From Cohaesibacter sp. (GTDB taxonomy: Bacteria > Pseudomonadota > Alphaproteobacteria > Rhizobiales > Cohaesibacteraceae), in the NCBI GenBank assembly GCA_025210795.1, contig JAOAQZ010000029.1, forward strand, positions 1 to 64,000: a DNA stretch of 64,000 bases, given 5' to 3'. The notes under the pieces are model-generated. The model made no database searches and was not told the origin of the DNA. It worked only from the letters and a program-made list of their open reading frames with translations. Positions within the stretch are counted from its first letter, which is position 1. Every line of letters starts with the position of its first letter. The position numbers were made by a program, and so were the translations under genes. Below are positions 8,241-18,036 of the stretch, piece by piece.

Positions 8241-10286
8241 ATGGTTACGAAGGCAACAAAGAACGACGAAAATAGCAAGTCTGGCGAAAATTCTGATGCG
8301 CCGTTGCTGGATATGACGGCTTCGGCTGTCAAGCAAATGATCAAGACTGCCAAGAAGCGCGGTTATGTGACTTATGATGAGTTGAATGAGGTTCTGCCTT
8401 CCGAGGAAGTGTCTTCCGAACAAATTGAAGATACCATGTCCATGTTGTCTGACATGGGCATCAATGTGATTGAAGCTGAAGAAGCGGAAGAGGGTGAGGC
8501 ATCCAATGCCAGCACCTCTACCGAAGTGGCCGAAGTCAAAGGCTCCACCGCTGTTGCCAAGACATCGGGCGGTAAAGAGCCAACGGATCGTACGGATGAT
8601 CCGGTTCGCATGTATCTGCGCGAAATGGGCTCTGTCGAGCTGCTCTCCCGCGAGGGCGAGATTGCCATTGCCAAGCGGATCGAAGCTGGCCGCGAGGCCA
8701 TGATTGCCGGTCTGTGCGAAAGCCCGCTGACTTTCCAGGCCATCATCATCTGGCGTGATGAATTGGTCGAAGGCAATATTTTGCTTCGTGACATCATTGA
8801 TCTGGAGGCAACCTATGCCGGACCGGGCAATGAGGACGAAGACGAGGACGAAGATGGCGAGGATGGCGATGGCGAAGAGGGTGCAGCTGTCGCTTCTCCT
8901 GCGGCCGCTCCAGCTCCTGCAACTGCCAGTGGTGCTGCCTCTTCTGACAAGGCGGAAGACAGGGATGGCGAAGGCTCTTCGGATGAAGATGATGACGATG
9001 ATGATGACATGGATAACAACATGTCTCTTGCTGCCATGGAAGCTGAACTGAAGCCCAAGGTTCTGTCCATCTTTGACCAGATCGCCGAAGATTATAAGAA
9101 ACTGCGCCGCCTGCAGGATCAGCTGGTTGAAAACCGCATGGCCAGCAAGGGGCTGTCTCCCAGTCAGGAGCGCCGGCATAACAAGCTCAAGGAAGACATC
9201 ATTGTCGAGGTCAAGAGCCTGTCCTTGAACCAGAACCGTATTGATGCGCTGGTCACCCAGCTTTATGACATCAACAAACAGCTGGTTGGTCGTGAAGGTC
9301 GCCTATTGCGTCTGGCCGAGGCTTATGGTGTCAATCGCTCAGACTTCCTGAAAAACTATCAGGGCCATGAGCTGGACACCAACTGGAACAACCGGGTTGC
9401 TGAACTGCCGGGTCGCGGCTGGAAAGACTTTATTGCGCGCGAAATGGATCGCATTGACGAGCTGCGCGAAGACATCCAGATGTTGGCAACAGAAACCGGT
9501 CTTGAGATTGGCGAGTTCCGCCGTATCGTTTCCTCCGTTCAGAAAGGCGAGCGTGAAGCCCGTCAGGCCAAGAAGGAAATGGTGGAAGCCAATCTGCGTC
9601 TGGTGATTTCCATTGCCAAGAAATATACCAACCGTGGTTTGCAGTTCCTCGATCTTATTCAGGAAGGCAATATCGGCCTGATGAAGGCGGTGGACAAGTT
9701 CGAATATCGCCGCGGTTACAAATTCTCGACCTACGCGACTTGGTGGATCCGGCAGGCTATTACCCGCTCTATTGCGGATCAGGCCCGTACTATCCGTATT
9801 CCGGTTCATATGATCGAGACGATCAACAAGATTGTGCGGACATCGCGCCAGATGCTGCATGAAATCGGTCGCGAGCCGACACCGGAAGAATTGTCCGAGA
9901 AGCTACAAATGCCGCTTGAAAAAGTGCGCAAGGTTCTGAAAATCGCCAAGGAGCCGATCTCCCTTGAAACTCCGATTGGTGATGAGGAAGATTCCCATCT
10001 TGGAGATTTCATCGAGGACAAGAATGCGGTTCTGCCAATCGATGCTGCTATTCAGGCAAACTTGCGCGAGACCACAACGCGCGTTCTTGCCTCGCTGACG
10101 CCGCGTGAAGAGCGTGTCTTGCGTATGCGTTTTGGTATCGGCATGAATACCGATCACACTTTGGAAGAGGTGGGGCAGCAATTCTCGGTGACACGTGAAC
10201 GTATTCGCCAGATTGAGGCAAAGGCCCTGCGCAAGCTCAAGCATCCAAGTCGCTCCCGCAAGTTGCGCAGCTTCCTTGATAGCTAG
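8241..10286 (+). CDS. rpoD: RNA polymerase primary sigma factor (sigma-70)
   Basis: The housekeeping sigma factor, 681 residues from the ATG at 8241, which has GGAG six bases upstream. The frame is open to a GTG at 8178 without a comparable site. Region 1.1 is at the N-terminus ([21 protein letters not shown]). Region 1.2 has [21 protein letters not shown] non-conserved acidic insert rich in Asp and Glu then Ala/Pro lies at about residues 190-260, typical of alphaproteobacterial RpoD. Region 2 has [20 protein letters not shown] and [20 protein letters not shown]. Region 4 ends [21 protein letters not shown] terminator follows directly. Confidence 0.97.
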   Translation: MVTKATKNDENSKSGENSDAPLLDMTASAVKQMIKTAKKRGYVTYDELNEVLPSEEVSSEQIEDTMSMLSDMGINVIEAEEAEEGEASNASTSTEVAEVKGSTAVAKTSGGKEPTDRTDDPVRMYLREMGSVELLSREGEIAIAKRIEAGREAMIAGLCESPLTFQAIIIWRDELVEGNILLRDIIDLEATYAGPGNEDEDEDEDGEDGDGEEGAAVASPAAAPAPATASGAASSDKAEDRDGEGSSDEDDDDDDDMDNNMSLAAMEAELKPKVLSIFDQIAEDYKKLRRLQDQLVENRMASKGLSPSQERRHNKLKEDIIVEVKSLSLNQNRIDALVTQLYDINKQLVGREGRLLRLAEAYGVNRSDFLKNYQGHELDTNWNNRVAELPGRGWKDFIAREMDRIDELREDIQMLATETGLEIGEFRRIVSSVQKGEREARQAKKEMVEANLRLVISIAKKYTNRGLQFLDLIQEGNIGLMKAVDKFEYRRGYKFSTYATWWIRQAITRSIADQARTIRIPVHMIETINKIVRTSRQMLHEIGREPTPEELSEKLQMPLEKVRKVLKIAKEPISLETPIGDEEDSHLGDFIEDKNAVLPIDAAIQANLRETTTRVLASLTPREERVLRMRFGIGMNTDHTLEEVGQQFSVTRERIRQIEAKALRKLKHPSRSRKLRSFLDS

Positions 10287-10314
10287 GCTGAAGAATTTGC
10301 AAATTTGAATCGAA

Positions 10315-10350
10315 AAGGCCGGGTAAGTGATTGCCCGGCCTTATTATTTT
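10315..10350 (+). terminator. rpoD terminator
   Basis: AAGGCCGGG pairs with CCCGGCCTT around a 10-base loop, followed by ATTATTTT. It lies 29 bases after the rpoD stop codon. Confidence 0.85.
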
Positions 10351-10375
10351 GCTCGCTCTTAAAGTGGATTGCGGG

Positions 10376-11089
10376 CTAGTTATCCAGCTCCCACTGGGTA
10401 TTTACAGTGATGGAGAGAGACATGGAGCCTTCGGCAACTGGCACGGGGGCATCCATAGCCATTTCCATTTTTGCAGCGCGCATCATGACCGGGCGGGGAT
10501 TGTAACCGCCATTTTCTGACAGGCTTTTAAGGCGCTTGATTTTGGTGCCAAGCTCTCCTGCATAAAGCTGGGCTTTGGCGCGGGCATCCTTGATGGCCGC
10601 TTTGCGGGCTTCTTCCAGCTTGCCTTTCTTGTCCGAGACATCAAAGCGCAGGCCAGACATATTGTTGGCGCCGGCGCCAACAAGGGCGGTCAGTACGGTG
10701 CCCACGCTATCCAGTTTTCTGATTTTGACCGTCACCTGGTTGTTGACGGTATAGCCGATAATTTTCGGCGGCTGGGCTTGCCCTTTTTGCGGATAGCGCA
10801 TTTCAGGATAGATATTGAAATTGCTGGTCTGGATGTCCTTTTTGGCAATACCGGCTTTTTCCAGCTCTTTGAAAAGAGACGCCATTTTCTTGTTGTTTTC
10901 TGCAAGGGCCGCTTTGGTTGTTTTGGAGCGAGCCTGAACGCCGGCGCTGATGATGGCAATGTCCGGTGCCATTTCAATCTGGCCAGTTCCGTTGACCGAG
11001 ATCACTCCCGATTGGCTGTCGGCAGCAAAGGAGGGGCCTGCCATAAGGGGGAGCATGGTTGCGATGGCAAGAGCTGTTTTCTTCATCAA
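10376..11089 (-). CDS. SIMPL-domain (DUF541) periplasmic protein
   Basis: A 237-residue exported protein with a signal peptide (MMKKTALAIATMLPLMAGPSFA, cleavage after about residue 22). The SIMPL/DUF541 domain follows. It opens ISVNGTGQIEMAPDIAIISAG, contains DIQTSNFNIYPEM and IGYTVNNQVTVKIRKLDSVG, and ends in a paired beta region. The family includes the E. coli oxidative-stress-related YggE; the biochemical role is not settled. The gene faces rpoD, with the rpoD terminator between them, and appears monocistronic. Confidence 0.9.
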   Translation of the reverse strand: MMKKTALAIATMLPLMAGPSFAADSQSGVISVNGTGQIEMAPDIAIISAGVQARSKTTKAALAENNKKMASLFKELEKAGIAKKDIQTSNFNIYPEMRYPQKGQAQPPKIIGYTVNNQVTVKIRKLDSVGTVLTALVGAGANNMSGLRFDVSDKKGKLEEARKAAIKDARAKAQLYAGELGTKIKRLKSLSENGGYNPRPVMMRAAKMEMAMDAPVPVAEGSMSLSITVNTQWELDN

Positions 11090-11302
11090 AAAATCCTTTG
11101 GGTGATCACGCGGAAGACATGGAAATGCCTGAACCAGTCACAAATATACAAGGGCACTATCAAAAACCAATGTGGCCGGATTGCGACCCATTGGATTGTG
11201 GATGGAGCTGAGAGAGGACAATCCACTGTTGCTTGCCATTCTATATAATGGGGGCTTGCCTGATATTCCAAATCGTTATAGACAAAAATGATCTTGAAGG
11301 AT

Positions 11303-11379
11303 GGGCCTGTAGCTCAACTGGTTAGAGCCGACCGCTCATAACGGTCTGGTTGGGGGTTCAAGTCCCTCCGGGCCTACCA
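11303..11379 (+). tRNA. tRNA with CAU anticodon, probably tRNA-Ile2
   Basis: A 77-base cloverleaf with acceptor GGGCCTG/CGGGCCT, TTCAAGT in the T loop and encoded CCA. The anticodon CAT is at 11337-11339 in a GACCG/CGGTC stem. CAU can belong to elongator Met, initiator or lysidine-modified Ile2. The acceptor stem and anticodon stem match the alphaproteobacterial Ile(AUA) type better than fMet or elongator Met as I remember them, so Ile2, modified by TilS, is preferred. Confidence 0.9.
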
Positions 11380-11783
11380 TTCTTATAATTATCAGATTGA
11401 TTTTCATAATTGCTTGCCTGTGTTGTCCCAAGCCAAAGCTGGCTGTTGGGTATCTGCAATTTCTTTGCAAAAAATTTTGATTTGCGTGCTCTGGTGCGTG
11501 GAGTTTTACGTTTTTGTTCTATAAAGATCAGGCTTTTCTTGATGTTTCCTTTTGCAGGCTGCAGCTTACTTGCTGCTTTACTCGGGTCATGTGCCGAAAG
11601 ATCAGGTCGGGCAACGTGCTTACCTTCTTTTCTAAAGTCGATTCTTAGGCAGTCTGATGGTGTGAAGAGCTTGCGATGTTGAGTGAGAAGAGAGGTTCAG
11701 CCTCGGGGTTGGCTGTTCTCATGGTTGCTTCTTTGGTGTATCAAGCGCTTTAAGATGAATGCAAAAGGGTAGGGCTGTCTGAT
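11380..11783. other. Intergenic region between the CAU tRNA and ung
   Basis: About 400 bases. A 90-codon frame at 11410-11682 lacks a ribosome-binding site and resembles no family, so I do not call it. No terminator or palindrome stands out. Confidence 0.4.
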
Positions 11784-12521
11784 ATGACCTTGATGGAAGA
11801 ATTGGAGCAATGTGAGGACTGGTATGAGGCCCTTGCAGATCAGCATGCTTTTTTGATCACAATGCAGTCCTGGCTTGATGAAGAAGCGGGCAATGCTGAC
11901 ATTCTGCCAACCTCCGGCAAGCGCCTTAATGCCTTGCGCTTGACCCCTCTTGATGAGGTCAAGGTGGTGCTCACCGGGCAGGACCCCTATCCCGGCCTTG
12001 AAGGGGATATTCCCCATGCCATGGGCTTGTCTTTTTCTGTGGCGCGGGGGATCAAACCGCCCCGATCCCTGACCAATATCTATAAGGAACTGGCCTTAGA
12101 CATCGGCATGGCTCATCCTGGCCACGGGGATTTAAGCGGCTGGGCGGCGCAAGGGGTTTTGATGCTCAATAGTGTTTTGACCCTTCGGCAAGGCGAGGCG
12201 GCAAGCCACGCCAAAAAGGGATGGGAGGGGTTTACCTCTGCGGTCCTGTCTTTGGTAGTAGAGCGCTCGCAGCCAACCTGTTTTCTCTCTTGGGGGCGAC
12301 ATAGCCATGCGCTGATCAATGGTCTTGTTGCCAAAAGCGCTAAAGCCCAGCGGCACTGCGTGATTCGAACCTCTCATCCCAGTCCCTTGGGGGCACGGAA
12401 GGCGGGGGCTGGTTTTCAGGCTTTTCTCGGGTCGCGCTGTTTTTCGCGCGCCAATGATTTTTTGCGCGAAACTGGTTGCCGTGAGATTGATTGGGCATGC
12501 CTTGGGGACGGTAATAGCTAA
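11784..12521 (+). CDS. ung: Uracil-DNA glycosylase, family 1
   Basis: Removes uracil from DNA in base excision repair. The 245-residue protein has the family-1 motifs in order. The catalytic water-activating block is VVLTGQDPYPG, where most family members have His instead of the final Pro. AMGLSFSV, LMLNSVLTLRQGEAASH and the DNA-intercalating HPSPLGA (usually HPSPLSA) follow. LSWGRHSH is also recognisable. The active-site Asp and His are retained. The start ATG at 11784 has only a weak upstream AGGG. It stands alone between a tRNA and ettA. Confidence 0.93.
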   Translation: MTLMEELEQCEDWYEALADQHAFLITMQSWLDEEAGNADILPTSGKRLNALRLTPLDEVKVVLTGQDPYPGLEGDIPHAMGLSFSVARGIKPPRSLTNIYKELALDIGMAHPGHGDLSGWAAQGVLMLNSVLTLRQGEAASHAKKGWEGFTSAVLSLVVERSQPTCFLSWGRHSHALINGLVAKSAKAQRHCVIRTSHPSPLGARKAGAGFQAFLGSRCFSRANDFLRETGCREIDWACLGDGNS

Positions 12522-12648
12522 GCAAGATGGGCTATGGGGCAGATTAAGGCCCTACGGCATGCGAAAGGGGCGAGAAAAGGATTGAACCGCACCGCACTCT
12601 CCAATAAAACGGGCCAAACGCATTCTATTCTCAAGTGACGGCAGTTTT

Positions 12649-14301
12649 ATGGCTCGACAGTTTATTTATCATATGCATGGTCTGTCCAAGACCTATACCG
12701 GCGGCAAGAAGGTGCTGGATAATATCCATCTGTCTTTCTACCCAGATGCCAAAATTGGTATTCTTGGTCCAAACGGCGCGGGTAAATCCACCATTCTGCG
12801 CATCATGGCCGGACTGGATACAGAATTTACCGGCGAAGCCTGGGCAGCTGACGGGGCAAAAATCGGCTATCTGCCACAGGAACCACAGCTTGACGAGAGC
12901 AAGGATGTTCTGGGCAATGTGATGGAAGGGGTGGCTGAAAAGCAGGCCATTCTTGACCGTTACAACGAGCTGATGATGAATTATTCTGACGAGACCGCCG
13001 AGGAAGGCGCCAAGCTTCAGGATATCATCGACAGCCAGAATTTGTGGGATCTGGAAAGTCAGGTGGAAATGGCAATGGACGCTCTGCGCTGTCCTCCTTC
13101 TGATGCTGATGTTTCCAAATTGTCCGGTGGTGAAAAACGCCGCGTTGCAATTTGTAAATTGCTTCTCTCCGAGCCTGATCTCTTGCTGCTTGACGAGCCG
13201 ACCAACCATCTCGATGCCGAGACCGTTCATTGGCTGGAAAAGCATCTGCGTGAGTTCAAAGGCTCTGTTCTGATCATCACCCACGATCGCTACTTCCTTG
13301 ACAATGTCACTGGCTGGATTTTGGAGCTTGATCGCGGTTCCGGTATTCCTTACGAGGGCAATTATTCTGCCTATCTGGATGCCAAAGCCAAGCGTATGGC
13401 GCAGGAAGGCCGCGAGGAAGCTGCCCGCCAGCGTGCGCTTGCTCGCGAGAAAGAATGGATGGCTGCAAGCCCCAAAGCGCGCCAGAGCAAATCCAAGGCC
13501 CGTATCAAATCCTATGATGAGCTTCTGAAACGTAATGAAGAGCGTGCTCCGGGCACCGCCCAGATCATCATTCCTGCCGGTGAGCGGCTTGGGGATGTGG
13601 TGATCAAGGTCGAAGGCCTGAAAAAGGGCTTTGGGGATCGCATGTTGATTGACGGGCTTGACTTCAATCTGCCTCCGGGCGGCATTGTTGGCGTGATTGG
13701 CCCCAACGGTGTGGGCAAGTCGACCCTGTTTAAAATGCTTATCGGTGATGAGAAGCCGGATGATGGCTCCGTTACCATCGGCTCGACCGTTCAGCTGGGC
13801 TTTGTTGACCAGTCTCGTGATGCGCTTGATGCCAACAAAAATGTTTGGGAAGAAATCTCCGAAGGGGATGACATCATCAAGCTTGGCAAGCGCGAGATGA
13901 ACAGCCGCGCCTATTGCTCTGCCTTTAACTTTAAAGGCGGCGATCAGCAGCAGAAAGTTGGCTCGCTCTCCGGTGGTCAGCGTAACCGCGTGCATCTTGC
14001 CAAGATCCTAAAGTCTGGCGCCAATGTGTTGCTGCTCGATGAGCCGACAAACGATCTGGACACCGAAACTCTTGCAGCGCTCGAAGATGCGCTTGAGGAT
14101 TTTGCCGGTTGCGCTGTGGTCATCAGCCATGATCGCATGTTCCTTGACCGTCTGGCCACGCATATCCTGGCCTTTGAAGGTGATAGCCATGTTGAATGGT
14201 TCGAAGGCAACTTCGAGGATTATGAAAATGACAAGATCCGCCGCCTTGGCCCAGATGCAGTCAATCCAAAGCGGGTGAAGTATAAGCCTTTCACACGGTA
14301 A
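12649..14301 (+). CDS. ettA: Energy-dependent translational throttle protein EttA (ABC-F)
   Basis: EttA is a soluble ABC-F ATPase that binds the ribosomal E site and gates entry into elongation according to the ATP/ADP ratio. The 550 residues hold two ABC domains. The first has GPNGAGKST, signature [15 protein letters not shown] and Walker [12 protein letters not shown]. The second has [24 protein letters not shown] and [11 protein letters not shown]. The arm region after the first Walker A and the linker rich in Arg/Lys ([15 protein letters not shown]) are typical of EttA. Length matches the family (about 550). A strong terminator follows within 30 bases. Confidence 0.95.
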   Translation: MARQFIYHMHGLSKTYTGGKKVLDNIHLSFYPDAKIGILGPNGAGKSTILRIMAGLDTEFTGEAWAADGAKIGYLPQEPQLDESKDVLGNVMEGVAEKQAILDRYNELMMNYSDETAEEGAKLQDIIDSQNLWDLESQVEMAMDALRCPPSDADVSKLSGGEKRRVAICKLLLSEPDLLLLDEPTNHLDAETVHWLEKHLREFKGSVLIITHDRYFLDNVTGWILELDRGSGIPYEGNYSAYLDAKAKRMAQEGREEAARQRALAREKEWMAASPKARQSKSKARIKSYDELLKRNEERAPGTAQIIIPAGERLGDVVIKVEGLKKGFGDRMLIDGLDFNLPPGGIVGVIGPNGVGKSTLFKMLIGDEKPDDGSVTIGSTVQLGFVDQSRDALDANKNVWEEISEGDDIIKLGKREMNSRAYCSAFNFKGGDQQQKVGSLSGGQRNRVHLAKILKSGANVLLLDEPTNDLDTETLAALEDALEDFAGCAVVISHDRMFLDRLATHILAFEGDSHVEWFEGNFEDYENDKIRRLGPDAVNPKRVKYKPFTR

Positions 14302-14330
14302 GTTTGCCAGCGGCAGCCAACTGACAAATT

Positions 14331-14370
14331 AAAAGCCCCGCTATCCAAGGGATAGCGGGGCTTTTCTATG
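14331..14370. terminator. ettA terminator
   Basis: AAAAGCCCCGCTATCC pairs perfectly with GGATAGCGGGGCTTTT (16 bp, 3-base loop). Flanking A and T runs allow termination on both strands, so it may also serve trmO, which converges. Confidence 0.93.
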
Positions 14371-14434
14371 TTCTCTCTTTATGATGTCCTCACAAAGGCT
14401 CTATCCGGCTGTGCTAGGCTTGATCTGTTTGGGA

Positions 14435-14941
14435 TTAAGCGTCTTTTGCCATTTTTTGTGCAGCTGTCGCATGCCAGCCCACCTCCGCCTCAGGGATGGA
14501 ATCGGTTTGGTGGAAATAGGGTTTGATATCCAAGAGCGGCGTGCCGTCGAGGCAGTCGATATAGCGGATCTTGAGCCCGTCCGGCATTACTTCCAGCAAT
14601 TCAACCACTGAAATAGAGATGGGATTGGGCCGATTGGGTGAGCGCAAGGCAAAGGTGCCGTGGCAGGCATCGTCAAATTTGGGGCATTGCTGAACGAGGG
14701 TCCGCATCGCCTCATGCATCCAGTAAAAAATAATGACATGGCTGCAGGATTCAATGGATTTTAGCGCCGGAAGAAAGTCCGGTTTGAGTTTTACATAGGC
14801 GATTTCATCCGTTTTTCGGCCATTGCGCGGGCATTCACTGCGGTTTTTGAAGGGTGTCTCGATATGGCCAATGAAGCTGACCCAGGCATCTTGAGTGAGC
14901 AATTTATCAGAGATTTCAAGCTCTCCGGGTCGTTTGGGCAT
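14435..14941 (-). CDS. trmO: tRNA (t6A37) N6-methyltransferase TrmO
   Basis: TrmO (formerly TsaA/YaeB) uses SAM to methylate N6-threonylcarbamoyladenosine at position 37 of certain Thr tRNAs. The 168-residue product shows the UPF0066 pattern: FIGHIETPFKNRSECPRNGR near the N-terminus, YVKLKPDFLPALKSIE, FYWMHEA, then FALRSPNRPNPISIS and LDGTPLLDIKPYF. The ATG at 14941 has AGGAATG immediately upstream and gives the normal start; the frame is open to 14995. No C-terminal extension is seen, as is usual for bacterial short forms. Confidence 0.92.
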   Translation of the reverse strand: MPKRPGELEISDKLLTQDAWVSFIGHIETPFKNRSECPRNGRKTDEIAYVKLKPDFLPALKSIESCSHVIIFYWMHEAMRTLVQQCPKFDDACHGTFALRSPNRPNPISISVVELLEVMPDGLKIRYIDCLDGTPLLDIKPYFHQTDSIPEAEVGWHATAAQKMAKDA

Positions 14942-15134
14942 GGGGCATTCCTTCGTGGGTTTAGAGAGATGCTGGATGGTTTGGATTTTAATCAAATTTT
15001 CTGTATCTTTTCAATGTATTATCATAAAAGTCGCCTGCCGGATTTAGGCGATTTTACAGACGTAGCCCTTATTCTGGTGCTGAATGTGTTTCTTGTGGCG
15101 TTTGTCACAACGAAGTTATACGGGGATATGAAAC

Positions 15135-16211
15135 ATGTATGCAGCACTTAAAACAGAATTGGTGGATGTTAAAGTATTAGACGGTGAAGGGGCGACTGGT
15201 AAGAGCGACGAATTGATGCGCCATGTCTCCAGTTTGCTTTCTTTGACATCAGATCATTGCACGGATGATCAGATCTATACCTATGATGTTGTTCTTCAGC
15301 GACTGTCAGATATTGTAGATGTCAAAAGCCGTGCTTTTGCTTCGGAAAAGTTATGCAGCCTGCCGCGGGCACCTTATGCCTTGATCCGCCGGTTTGCTTT
15401 TGATGTTATTCGGGTTGCCGGACCGGTTTTGCGTAAATCACCTGTCTTGAGTGAACAGGATCTGATTGATGTGAGTGACGCACGTGGTGTCGATCATATG
15501 GTTGCTATCTCGTTCCGTCGGGATTTGTCATGTGCGATTACCGACTTGCTCATTGGCTATGGTCATGGTCCGGTTTTGTTACAGTTGGCAGCCAATGGCA
15601 AAGCGCAAATCTCCAAAGAGGGGATGGATGCGCTGAAAGCCCTTGCGGCCAATGATACAGATTTGGCGGATCGCCTTGAAAAACGTCAGGAGCAAATTGC
15701 TCAACTACAGTTGGTCAAAAATGCGGACAGCCCCTTGGCCAAGGAACTGGATTTGTCTGCTATTGGACGGGATCTTGAAGCCAATATTCCGGCTGATAAG
15801 CTGGATCCTTCAACGGACCCTTATTTGGCGCGCTATAGCTTTGAGCCTTCGATGAAGAAAATTGCCAGCCTTCAAAAGCTGGGGCGCTTGAATGAAGTCA
15901 GTCTTTTATGCTTTGCGGGGCATGATCAGTTTGCCGATGTGACATGCGGCATTGCTGCTCTGTCTGGCCTTTCTGTTCCTTTGCTTGCACGGATGATGTC
16001 GTCGCTCCACTGGGAGCAGGTTCTGATCTTGCTCAAATCCATGGAAATGTCTGATAAGTTAGTCAGCGAGCTTTTGTGTTGCGGGCCTTGGAAATTGCGT
16101 CTGTCACGAAATCAGTGTGTTGAAATTCTGCGCCACTATCGCCAAATGAGTGTTGAAGAGGCCCGGACAAAAATGCTTGAATGGCCGAAAACTGGTATTA
16201 TCCTTGAATAA
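15135..16211 (+). CDS. DUF2336 domain protein
   Basis: A 358-residue, mostly alpha-helical cytoplasmic protein belonging to the alphaproteobacterial DUF2336 group. Recognisable parts are RRFAFDVIRVAGPVLRKSPVLSEQDLIDV and the helical stretch after it. The C-terminal half carries HEAT-like helical pairs around NECVEILRHYRQM-type sequence (here NQCVEILRHYRQMS). Function is unknown in the family; a role as a scaffold is only a guess. It is divergent from trmO and followed by a VOC protein 80 bases downstream. Confidence 0.8.
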   Translation: MYAALKTELVDVKVLDGEGATGKSDELMRHVSSLLSLTSDHCTDDQIYTYDVVLQRLSDIVDVKSRAFASEKLCSLPRAPYALIRRFAFDVIRVAGPVLRKSPVLSEQDLIDVSDARGVDHMVAISFRRDLSCAITDLLIGYGHGPVLLQLAANGKAQISKEGMDALKALAANDTDLADRLEKRQEQIAQLQLVKNADSPLAKELDLSAIGRDLEANIPADKLDPSTDPYLARYSFEPSMKKIASLQKLGRLNEVSLLCFAGHDQFADVTCGIAALSGLSVPLLARMMSSLHWEQVLILLKSMEMSDKLVSELLCCGPWKLRLSRNQCVEILRHYRQMSVEEARTKMLEWPKTGIILE

Positions 16212-16291
16212 TTAAGGATACTATTACCAAACTTATGCCATAGAATGCTGAATATTGAAATTGAATGGCATAATGGACAAAAGGGACGGTC

Positions 16292-16642
16292 ATGCATGTA
16301 ACAGCATTTCGGATTTTTGTGCGAGATCTTAATGTCGCACGGGAATTCTACGCCAATAATCTGCAATGGCCCATGATTTGGGATAGATCAGAGCAGGGCG
16401 CCGTGGGCTTCGAACCTGGAATGCTTGTTATTATTGAAGAGGAAGATACGGATGGACCGCAAGCCTCTTTGATTGGTCGTTTTACCGGTTTGTCTCTTGC
16501 TGTCGATAATTTGCCTGAGGTCTATAAAGATCTTAAAGCACGTGGAGTGCCATTTGTGGCCCCTCCCGAGCGGCAATTCTGGGGCGGGTCGCTCGCCCAT
16601 TTTATCGACCCATCGGGCAATATTGTTAGCTTGGTTGAATAA
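16292..16642 (+). CDS. VOC family (glyoxalase/dioxygenase-like) protein
   Basis: A 116-residue protein of two beta-alpha-beta-beta-beta modules. It opens VTAFRIFVRDLNVAREFYAN and closes HFIDPSGNIVSLVE, the standard first and last strands of the vicinal oxygen chelate fold. The metal positions seen in glyoxalase I are only partly present: Glu in the last strand is kept, but the first His is absent. Enzyme activity cannot be assigned. GGGACGG precedes the ATG. It ends about 90 bases before a bidirectional terminator shared with galU. Confidence 0.82.
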   Translation: MHVTAFRIFVRDLNVAREFYANNLQWPMIWDRSEQGAVGFEPGMLVIIEEEDTDGPQASLIGRFTGLSLAVDNLPEVYKDLKARGVPFVAPPERQFWGGSLAHFIDPSGNIVSLVE

Positions 16643-16732
16643 ACTTTGGTTGGGCGGGTTTGCTGCATAACCTGCCCCAACCCGGTTTCTTTAATCGTTT
16701 GCACTATTGCTTTGGTCTTCTGAAGAAGAGAC

Positions 16733-16763
16733 AAAAAAAGCGGGCTTTAAGCCCGCTTTTTTG
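16733..16763. terminator. Bidirectional terminator between the VOC gene and galU
   Basis: AAAAAAGCGGGC pairs with GCCCGCTTTTTT around TTTAA. A-run and T-run flank the GC core, suiting both convergent genes. Confidence 0.92.
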
Positions 16764-16784
16764 TTTGAATGCATGTTGTGATGA

Positions 16785-17681
16785 TCAGGCTGCCTGATTG
16801 TTGTCATACTGGCTGATCAATTCGCGAATATGGTCGATGATGTCGGGTGCCAGATCCGGGCGATCAAAGCCAAATGCTACGTTGGCTGCAAGAAAGCCAG
16901 CTTTGGAGCCGCAATCATAGGTATCACCTTTGAAAACCAGACCAGAGAATTCCTGATCATTGTTCAGCTTAATCATGGCATCGGTTAGCTGAATCTCGCC
17001 GCCGCTGCCCGGAGGCTGGGTTTCCAGATAGTCAAAAATCTCGGGCTGCAAGATATAACGGCCAGACAGGATCAGATTTGATGGTGCTGTCCCCGGTTCC
17101 GGCTTTTCGATCATATCTTCAATTTCGACGCTGCCATTTTGCCGCGGGCCTTTTTTGACCACCCCATATTTATGGGTTTCTTCCATCGGCACTTCTTCAA
17201 GGGCAACCACGTTATTCTGTCGTTTTTGATAGATTTCCATCATTTCAGACAGGCACCCTTTGGGGGATTTCATGATCATGTCTGGCAGGAGAAGCGCAAA
17301 GGGTTCGTCGCCTACCAGATCCCGCGCGCACAAGACAGCGTGCCCCAGGCCAAGTGGCTGTTGCTGGCGGGTAAAGCTGGTGCGTCCCGGTTTTGGCAAG
17401 TCGGTGCGCAGCTCATTGAGAATGTCGATCTTGCCCCTTGCTTCTAGGGTTTGCTCCAGCTCAACCTGAACGTCAAAATGATCTTCAATCACTGCTTTGT
17501 TGCGGCCGGTTACGAAAATGAAATGTTCAACCCCCGCCTTTTTTGCCTCGTCAACGACATATTGAATGACTGGTTTGTCGACGATGGTGAGCATTTCCTT
17601 TGGCATGGCCTTGGTGGCTGGCAAAAAGCGTGTGCCCAGGCCCGCGACGGGAAATACTGCTTTGCGAATTGGTTTGACCAT
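16785..17681 (-). CDS. galU: UTP-glucose-1-phosphate uridylyltransferase
   Basis: GalU makes UDP-glucose for surface polysaccharides, glucans and sugar interconversion. The 298-residue protein begins KAVFPVAGLGTRFLPATKAM, the nucleotidyltransferase signature with the GxGTRxLP loop. It continues with KEMLTIVDKPVIQYVVDEA, LGLGHAVLCA and GGEIQLTDAM. Length and motifs match bacterial GalU, not RfbA. The ATG at 17681 with GGGGA upstream is preferred over the GTG at 17693. It is followed by a terminator and has no operon partner. Confidence 0.96.
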   Translation of the reverse strand: MVKPIRKAVFPVAGLGTRFLPATKAMPKEMLTIVDKPVIQYVVDEAKKAGVEHFIFVTGRNKAVIEDHFDVQVELEQTLEARGKIDILNELRTDLPKPGRTSFTRQQQPLGLGHAVLCARDLVGDEPFALLLPDMIMKSPKGCLSEMMEIYQKRQNNVVALEEVPMEETHKYGVVKKGPRQNGSVEIEDMIEKPEPGTAPSNLILSGRYILQPEIFDYLETQPPGSGGEIQLTDAMIKLNNDQEFSGLVFKGDTYDCGSKAGFLAANVAFGFDRPDLAPDIIDHIRELISQYDNNQAA

Positions 17682-18036
17682 ATCTGTCCCCACTTCAGGT
17701 TTTTCTTACCTGTTCAGGTGTTCAAAAAATTAAATCGTCCCTAATGGCTGTTTTTGTCAAATCGGTGACGATTGTTCAATCACCATCCATTGATTGCGGG
17801 ATAAGCCCATTTTGGGTCAGTATCCGTTATCGCTCATGGACAAAAAAGCCAAGTCCCAGAGCCTTAGATAAAGATAAAAGATTTTATAAATGATGAGAGA
17901 GAGATCAAAAGGTGCCGGAACTTTTGATTGAAGAGAAGAAAAATCAATTCAGAGTAAATAAATTCCTAACTTAATCCATATTCTATTGGCACAAAGGCGG
18001 AAGGGTGCCGCTTGCGATTCGAGATAAGGATTAAGC
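17682..18036. other. galU / mltB-like intergenic region
   Basis: About 350 AT-rich bases between divergent genes. A hairpin ATCAAAAG...CTTTTGAT (8 bp, 9-base loop) lies near 17907-17931, without a T-run. GATAAGGATTAAGC supplies the ribosome-binding site of the downstream gene. No gene is seen. Confidence 0.4.

Noticed and set aside
8133..9179. Minus-strand 348-codon frame
   Set aside because: Antisense shadow of rpoD produced by the repetitive acidic codons of the insert; low-complexity composition.
11410..11682. 90-codon frame between the CAU tRNA and ung
   Set aside because: No ribosome-binding site, mixed Cys/Leu-rich sequence with no homologue recognised; noncoding is more likely.
12631..13995. 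Minus-strand 454-codon frame
   Set aside because: Antisense of ettA. Long only because the gene uses GC-rich third positions; motifs on the plus strand are unmistakable.
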